From the NCBI GenBank assembly GCA_001563805.1, contig LKMK01000002.1:1-37525 (forward strand): DNA of 37,525 nt, given 5' to 3'. Shown piece after piece: positions 33,118 to 37,525 of the stretch (positions are counted from its first letter, which is position 1; the number at the start of each line of letters is the position of its first letter). The translations under genes and the position numbers were made by a program. The notes under the pieces were generated by a model. The model ran no database searches and was not told where the DNA came from. It saw only the letters and a list, made by a program, of their open reading frames with translations. Source of the DNA: Natrialbaceae archaeon B1-Br10_E2g2. GTDB taxonomy: Archaea; Halobacteriota; Halobacteria; Halobacteriales; Natrialbaceae.

Positions 33118-34434
33118 ATGGCCGAGTCAGAACGGTCCCACCTGCCATCCGATCATTTTCAGTTGCACGATGACGTCACTGCGCTCTCCGAAGTCCAAGC
33201 CAAAGTGGAACTCCAGGAACGGACGAAAGAACTCGAGGCGATCCAGCGGGCGAACGAGCTGTTCGGTGAGGTCGACGGCCCGATCGATCGACCCGTCCGG
33301 ACCTACGCCGCCGAACTCCCGGAGTGGTTTCAGTACCCCGACGTGACCGAAGCGCGGATTAGCGTCGGCGATCTCGTCGCCGAATCGTCCGGCTTCGAGC
33401 GGACTGCACACCCGTTGACGACCGAGATCACCACCGACGCCGGAACGACCGTCGGGATCGAGGTCGTCTACACCGAGCGCCGACCCGCGGAGGACGACGG
33501 CCCCTGGCTCACGGAAGAACAGGGCCTGCTCGAGACGCTGGTAACGTTCGTCGGCAACTACGCCAACCAGCTCGAGCAACGGCGATCCATCACGGAGAAC
33601 GTCGAGGCCGCCGTCGAGGACGTGCTGGAGACTGCCGACAGCGCTGCCAGGAGCGCCGAACACATCAGCGACCTCTCCCAGCAACAGGCGTCCTCGATGG
33701 ACGACGTCGCGAGCGAGGTCGCCGGCATGTCGGCCTCCGTCGAAGAAATCGCCTCGACTGCCGAGGAAGTCGCCGCGACGAGCGAACGAGCCGAGCAACT
33801 CTCCGAGGAGGGACGCGATGCCGCGACCGATGCGATCGACGCGATCGAACAGGTCGACGATTCCACACAGGAAGTCGTCAGCGACATCGGGCAGCTCGAG
33901 AACCGCATCGACGAGATCGACGAGATCGTCGACATCATCAACAACATCGCTGACCAGACGAACCTGCTCGCGCTCAACGCCTCGATCGAGGCGGCAACGG
34001 CCGGCGAGGCGGGCGACGGCTTCGCCGTCGTCGCCAACGAGGTCAAGTCGCTCGCCGAAGACTCCCAGTCACACGCCAGCGAGATCGAGGCGATGGTCGA
34101 AGAGATCAAAGCCGTCACCTCCGATACCGTCGAGAGCCTCGAGGAGACGACCCACGAAGTCGACCGGGGCATCGAGAAAGTCGACGACGCGATGGACACG
34201 CTTCAGGAGATCGCCCAGTCGGTCCAGGAAGCCTCGCGGGGCATCCGGGACGTCTCGGAGGCGACCGACGACCAGGCGGCCAGCACCGAAGAAGTTGCGA
34301 GTATGATCGACGAACTCGTCGAGGAGGCCGAAACGATCGCCACCGAGATCGAATCGGTCGCGAGTGCGAACGAAGAACAGGTCTCGAAAGTCCAGGAGAT
34401 CAACCGGACCGTTCGAGACCTCTCGAGCAACTGA
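33118..34434 (+). CDS. Soluble methyl-accepting chemotaxis transducer
   Basis: 438 residues with no membrane segment, so a cytosolic transducer. An N-terminal sensing domain (about 45-150) has a GAF-like pattern: PEWFQYPDVTEARISVGD, then LTEEQGLLETLVTFVGNYANQLEQRRS. The long antiparallel coiled coil begins near 155 and holds the highly conserved signalling tip IADQTNLLALNASIEAATAG with EAGDGFAVVANEVKSLAEDS. Helical repeats such as EEIASTAEEVAATSERAEQLS give the methylation regions. It should drive CheA/CheW located elsewhere in response to an internal signal; the ligand is unknown. Its promoter is a clean TATA in the AT-rich spacer. Confidence 0.94.
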   Translation: MAESERSHLPSDHFQLHDDVTALSEVQAKVELQERTKELEAIQRANELFGEVDGPIDRPVRTYAAELPEWFQYPDVTEARISVGDLVAESSGFERTAHPLTTEITTDAGTTVGIEVVYTERRPAEDDGPWLTEEQGLLETLVTFVGNYANQLEQRRSITENVEAAVEDVLETADSAARSAEHISDLSQQQASSMDDVASEVAGMSASVEEIASTAEEVAATSERAEQLSEEGRDAATDAIDAIEQVDDSTQEVVSDIGQLENRIDEIDEIVDIINNIADQTNLLALNASIEAATAGEAGDGFAVVANEVKSLAEDSQSHASEIEAMVEEIKAVTSDTVESLEETTHEVDRGIEKVDDAMDTLQEIAQSVQEASRGIRDVSEATDDQAASTEEVASMIDELVEEAETIATEIESVASANEEQVSKVQEINRTVRDLSSN

Positions 34435-34456
34435 TCTGTACCGGGGATACTGCCCT

Positions 34457-34466
34457 TCTTTTCTCC
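34457..34466 (+). terminator. T-rich tract after the transducer gene
   Basis: CTTCTTTTCT follows the stop by about 22 nt. Archaeal polymerases end transcripts at T-rich stretches, so this is a plausible terminator. No stem is needed or seen. Confidence 0.35.
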
Positions 34467-34661
34467 ACGGATACGCTTGTTTTGTCGAATCAGAGGGTCG
34501 AGTCTGAGGACCCCCTGAGTACGACCGACCACGACTAGTGTGTGCTCGATCGACTGTGCTGGACTCCGGCCACCGTGCGTACTCGAGAGCGACGCGCTGC
34601 TCTCGCCCTCCGCGCCCGGGTAGTGGTACTTTCCGCGTGGCGATCCCATCGGGGGACGAGC

Positions 34662-35297
34662 ATGGATACGATCGAGCTCCCGGAGCCGGACCCCGACGGT
34701 CAACTGAGCGTCGAACGCGCGATCGCGACGCGTGCCAGTCGCCGCACGTTCGCGAGTGACCCGGTTACACTCGAGGACGTCTCGCAACTCCTCTGGGCAG
34801 CCCAGGGAATTACGCACGTGCGAAGCGGCGTCCGGATGCGGGCCGCCCCCAGTGCCGGTGCGACCTACCCGCTCGAGACCGTTCTCGAGGTCGCGCCGGA
34901 CGGCTGTGAGGCTCTCGAGGCCAGTCTCTACCGATACGAGCAGGCTACTCACCGGCTCGAGCAAATCCATGCGGAGCCGTGTCACGACGAACTCACGGCG
35001 GCCGCGCTGGGACAGGACGTCGTCCGAGATGCACCGGCGACGATCGCACTGGCCGCGAACGTCGATCGAACGCGACGACAGTATCCGGCTCACGCGGATC
35101 GGTACGTCCACATGGAGGCCGGACACGTCGCCGAGAACGTCCACCTCGTCTGTGAGTCTCGCGAGCTAAACACCTGTCCAGTCGGCGCGTTTTCCGACGA
35201 CGAGGTCCGCGACGTGCTCGAGCTGTCCGACGACCTCGAGCCGCTGTATCTGTTGCCGTTTGGCAACCGTCCTCCTACCCAATCCGGCCGGGACTGA
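34662..35297 (+). CDS. SagB/ThcOx-type nitroreductase family protein
   Basis: 211 residues from ATG 34662. Family features: RASRRTFASDPVTLEDVSQLLWAAQGIT (flavin-binding start), MRAAPSAGATYPLETVLEV (the SAGA.YP motif typical of SagB-like oxidoreductases), a DRYVHMEAGHVAENVHL helix, and the end DLEPLYLLPFGNRP. These FMN enzymes reduce or oxidise small substrates; SagB relatives oxidise azoline rings in peptide products, but no cyclodehydratase gene is nearby, so a free-standing reductase is more likely. Upstream frame to 34542 is not convincing. Confidence 0.86.
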   Translation: MDTIELPEPDPDGQLSVERAIATRASRRTFASDPVTLEDVSQLLWAAQGITHVRSGVRMRAAPSAGATYPLETVLEVAPDGCEALEASLYRYEQATHRLEQIHAEPCHDELTAAALGQDVVRDAPATIALAANVDRTRRQYPAHADRYVHMEAGHVAENVHLVCESRELNTCPVGAFSDDEVRDVLELSDDLEPLYLLPFGNRPPTQSGRD

Positions 35298-35457
35298 GAA
35301 CCGAGCCACGTCGCGCCACAACGGGACCGGAGCTTGGCTGCTATAGTACCAACTGAAATTATCTGAACACACAGCGGCGCCGCTCGAGCGTTCGTGTCGG
35401 TGAGAGTGGGGATCCGGGGTCGATACCGACGAGAGCGCGCCGGATTCGGCCCGTCGA

Positions 35458-35868
35458 TCAGCGGACCACGGTCACGGGAACCGGGGCACGTCGAACGACC
35501 GTCTCCGCGACGCTTCCAAGCAGTACCCTCGAGGAACCGGTTCGGCCGTGGCTACCGATGACGACCTCGTCGACGTCTTCGGTCTCGACGTAGGACGTGA
35601 TCTCCGCGGCCGGCTTTCCGACGACGGTGTCGGTCTCGATCTCGACGCCGTGGTCGGCCGCCAGCGCCTCGAGGTCGGCCAGCAGTTCGGCCCCCGCTTC
35701 CTCGAGTTTCTCGGAGAACTCCGCTCCGCCGAGCCACGACGAGACGCTCGTCTCGTAGGGGTCGATCACGTGCAACGCCGTGATCTCGGCGTCTGGCGTC
35801 TGTGAGACCGCGTACTCGAGTGCAGTCCGTGCTGGGTCCGAATCGTCGACTGGAACGAGGACGTTCAT
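35458..35868 (-). CDS. UspA-type universal stress protein (minus strand)
   Basis: 136 residues from ATG 35868 (MNVLVPVDDSDPARTALEYAV). The ATP-binding motif G-x2-G-x9-G-S is complete in GSHGRTGSSRVLLGS, so this is probably a nucleotide-binding Usp. The upstream reading MGSRERTD is open but a TATA-like element (CTTTTTAT, minus strand) lies at 22-30 nt before ATG 35868. Divergent from another usp gene. Confidence 0.9.
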   Translation of the reverse strand: MNVLVPVDDSDPARTALEYAVSQTPDAEITALHVIDPYETSVSSWLGGAEFSEKLEEAGAELLADLEALAADHGVEIETDTVVGKPAAEITSYVETEDVDEVVIGSHGRTGSSRVLLGSVAETVVRRAPVPVTVVR

Positions 35869-35889
35869 GTCAGTACGTTCTCGTGAACC

Positions 35890-35897
35890 CATAAAAA
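35890..35897 (-). promoter_or_regulatory. TATA element of the minus-strand usp gene
   Basis: CTTTTTAT on the minus strand lies 22-29 nt before ATG 35868, standard for a leaderless gene. Confidence 0.5.
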
Positions 35898-35972
35898 GAT
35901 AGACCCCAATTCCGAGGCAGCCCGATCGCCGGACTCGCGGTCGATCCCGGAGGCTGGTAAGCGCCCCAATCG

Positions 35973-35977
35973 TTTAA
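35973..35977 (+). promoter_or_regulatory. TATA-like element of the plus-strand usp gene
   Basis: TTTAA lies 26-30 nt before ATG 36003. The two divergent promoters are only about 80 bp apart, so one regulator could serve both. Confidence 0.45.
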
Positions 35978-36002
35978 CCGCGTTCGACGCCACCGCTCGA
36001 GT

Positions 36003-36446
36003 ATGAGAGTTCTCGTGGCCGTCGACGGCTCCGACGCGGCGAAAAACGCACTCGAGCACGCGATCGAGGTCGCGGACGCGATGGACGCGACGATCACGGT
36101 CGTCCACGCGGTCGACCCGAACGTCTACGAGTACGGCGGGACCGATCCGGTCGTCAGTCTCGCAGACGCCGATCGACGGCTCGTGATCGAAAAGATCGAA
36201 GACGCCGAAGAGCGCGCGATGACCCTGCTCGAGGAGTTCGACGCCAGCGCCGACGAACTGGGTACGTCGGTCGAGACGGAGTTGCTCTATGGCGATCCGG
36301 TCGAGGCGATCACCGACTACGCCGACGAGTTCGACGCCCTCTTCGTGGGCCACCGTGGCCGATCCGAACGGACGGAGCAACTGCTCGGTAGCGTCGCGAA
36401 AGCGATCGTCGAACGGGTGACGATCCCAGTGACGGTCGTCAGGTGA
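36003..36446 (+). CDS. UspA-type universal stress protein (plus strand)
   Basis: 147 residues. Begins MRVLVAVDGSDAAKNALEHAI and carries the ATP-binding pattern GHRGRSERTEQLLGS (G-x2-G-x9-G-S). The region DPNVYEYGGTDPVVSLADADRR is a short insertion relative to its neighbour. About a third of positions match the divergent usp, so they are related but not recent copies. Usp proteins bind ATP or stress-related nucleotides; exact role unknown. Its stop lies 67 bp from that of the convergent CBS-HPF gene. Confidence 0.9.
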   Translation: MRVLVAVDGSDAAKNALEHAIEVADAMDATITVVHAVDPNVYEYGGTDPVVSLADADRRLVIEKIEDAEERAMTLLEEFDASADELGTSVETELLYGDPVEAITDYADEFDALFVGHRGRSERTEQLLGSVAKAIVERVTIPVTVVR

Positions 36447-36513
36447 GTCTCCAGGAGGCTGCTGTGGCCACGCTCGAGTGTCCGACCGCCTCGAACGCCG
36501 GTCGGCCGTCCGG

Positions 36514-37525
36514 TCACTCCTCGAGCAGCCAGCCGAAGCGTTTCTCCCAGAACGCCTCGTCCGGGGGCTTTTTCGTCCGGCCGTAGGTTTTTCGGTCCCT
36601 GATCTGGCGCTCGAGGACGTCGCGTGCCTCGTTCATCGCGTGTTTCGCCCCGTAGCCCTCGCCCGAGGCGACGTACAGCCCGCGATCGGTGTGTAATCGC
36701 ACTCGAGCGAGCACGAGTGGCGTGCCGCGACGCTTCTCGTCGTGCTCGTGGAGGTGGACCTTCGTATCGAGGACGTTCATGCCGTGATCCCTGTCGTCGA
36801 ACGTCTCGACCATGCCGACGATCTCGTCGTAGGTCACGTCGTCGATCAGGTCGGTGCCGTAGATCTGCACGCCGCGATTGCCGCCGGCCTCCCACGTGAG
36901 CGACTCGAGACAGTCGGTCTTCGTCAGGATGCCGTGTGGGGAGCCGTTCTCGGTGACGAAAAGCGAGGAGGCGCTGGCGTCGAACATCTCCGCGACGGCG
37001 ACGTCGAGCGTCTCGTCCGGCCGAATCGTCCGCACCGGCGAGGTCATGAAGTCCCGAACGGGGAGATCGAGCATCCGGGCCGACTCGCCTTCTCTCGCGC
37101 CATATCCACCACGACGTGATCGAGCGGTACTACTGGAGATCTCGCCGCCGAACGGGTCGACGCCGCCGGCGTCGCCGCCCTGACTTTGGACTTCGGCCCG
37201 GACCGTGATCTCGGTCACGTCGTAGAGGCTCAGGATGCCGACCGCCGAGTCGTTCTCGACGACCGGGAGGTGCGTGATGCGGTTCTCCCGGAAGACATTG
37301 AGGGCGCTGCCGAGCGTCGACGACGGCTCGAGTGAGACGAGCTCGCCCGTGTGGGCCTCCCTGACGGTCGCGGCGTCAAGGTAGGGTTCGACCTTTTCCA
37401 GGATTCCATCGGCCGTGACGACGCCGATCAGTTCCCGCCCTTCGAAGACCGGCAGGAGCTGTGATTCGCTGTCGATCATGAGCTGTGCGACCTTTCGGAT
37501 GTCCTCGTCGGGTGTGAGCCGTGGC
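36514..37525 (-). CDS. CBS-domain protein fused to an HPF/RaiA-like domain, 5' end outside window
   Basis: The frame is open to the right edge (an internal Met at 37479 is not the start; PDEDIRKVAQL precedes it), so the N-terminus is missing. It has at least four CBS half-motifs: SQLLPVFEGRELIGVVTADG, NRITHLPVVENDSAVGILSL, VRDFMTSPVRTIRPDETL and ASSLFVTENGSPHGILTKTD, with a Gly/Ser-rich linker between pairs. The last 75 residues, VHLHEHDEKRRGTPLVLARVRLHTDR followed by YVASGEGYGAKHAMNEARDVLERQIRDRK, match the HPF/RaiA (ribosome hibernation factor) pattern. CBS pairs sense adenine nucleotides, so an energy-responsive ribosome-binding protein is a reasonable inference. Confidence 0.85.
   Translation of the reverse strand, partial: PRLTPDEDIRKVAQLMIDSESQLLPVFEGRELIGVVTADGILEKVEPYLDAATVREAHTGELVSLEPSSTLGSALNVFRENRITHLPVVENDSAVGILSLYDVTEITVRAEVQSQGGDAGGVDPFGGEISSSTARSRRGGYGAREGESARMLDLPVRDFMTSPVRTIRPDETLDVAVAEMFDASASSLFVTENGSPHGILTKTDCLESLTWEAGGNRGVQIYGTDLIDDVTYDEIVGMVETFDDRDHGMNVLDTKVHLHEHDEKRRGTPLVLARVRLHTDRGLYVASGEGYGAKHAMNEARDVLERQIRDRKTYGRTKKPPDEAFWEKRFGWLLEE

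Noticed and set aside
34542-34661. Upstream extension of the nitroreductase gene
   Set aside because: The added residues are Arg/Ala-rich with no family similarity, and ATG 34662 gives the normal length.

Overview
The window is high-GC haloarchaeal chromosomal DNA. Evidence: the proteins are very acidic (Asp/Glu-rich); many genes have a TATA-like element 24-35 nt before the start codon and no room for a leader; and it carries archaeal hallmark genes (transcription factor B, a proteasome beta subunit with propeptide, a DUF555/UPF0212 protein, a HalOD1 protein, the anaerobic-type cbi cobalamin genes). I see no tRNA or rRNA gene, CRISPR array or intact transposon. Genus-level placement is not possible from the sequence alone.

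Layout. 1-4.7 kb: a truncated SRPBCC protein gene, then a three-gene ABC exporter operon whose first permease is fused to a PrsW-type intramembrane protease. 4.8-8.8 kb: a Tat-exported penicillin-acylase-family hydrolase, a small membrane protein and an aldo/keto reductase. 9-13.8 kb: information and regulatory genes (TFB, a conserved unknown divergent from a winged-helix regulator, an HTH-CBS regulator, DUF555, a 57-residue membrane miniprotein, psmB). 14-17 kb: a Gfo/Idh/MocA dehydrogenase divergent from a ThuA-like protein, and an eIF2B-alpha-like protein. 17-21.7 kb: a tightly coupled five-gene minus-strand operon with two MinD/ParA-like ATPases (one fused to a KaiC-like domain without a P-loop), two paralogous membrane proteins of TrkA-C type and a small unknown. 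21.8-25.6 kb: cbiF, cbiL and cbiT as one coupled operon, with cbiA just upstream. 25.7-30.3 kb: alpha/beta hydrolase, MaoC-type hydratase, a zinc-ribbon miniprotein, a hairpin-rich noncoding stretch, a PAS histidine kinase, two small haloarchaeal proteins and a gene-poor 640-bp gap. 30.6-37.5 kb: katG, a soluble chemotaxis transducer, a SagB-type nitroreductase, a divergent UspA pair, and a CBS-HPF fusion protein cut by the window edge.

How the genes fit together. Clear functional units are the ABC exporter, the cobalamin corrin-ring genes and the MinD/TrkA-C operon. The last is the best candidate for an undescribed system: soluble ATPases with a CpaE/TadZ-like altered P-loop are translationally coupled to membrane proteins with cytosolic ligand-sensing-like domains. 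This suggests membrane positioning or envelope regulation, but that is inference. Other oddities are a KatG with Glu next to the proximal haem His, a Cys/His tail on CbiL, and several unexplained inverted repeats in intergenic DNA.
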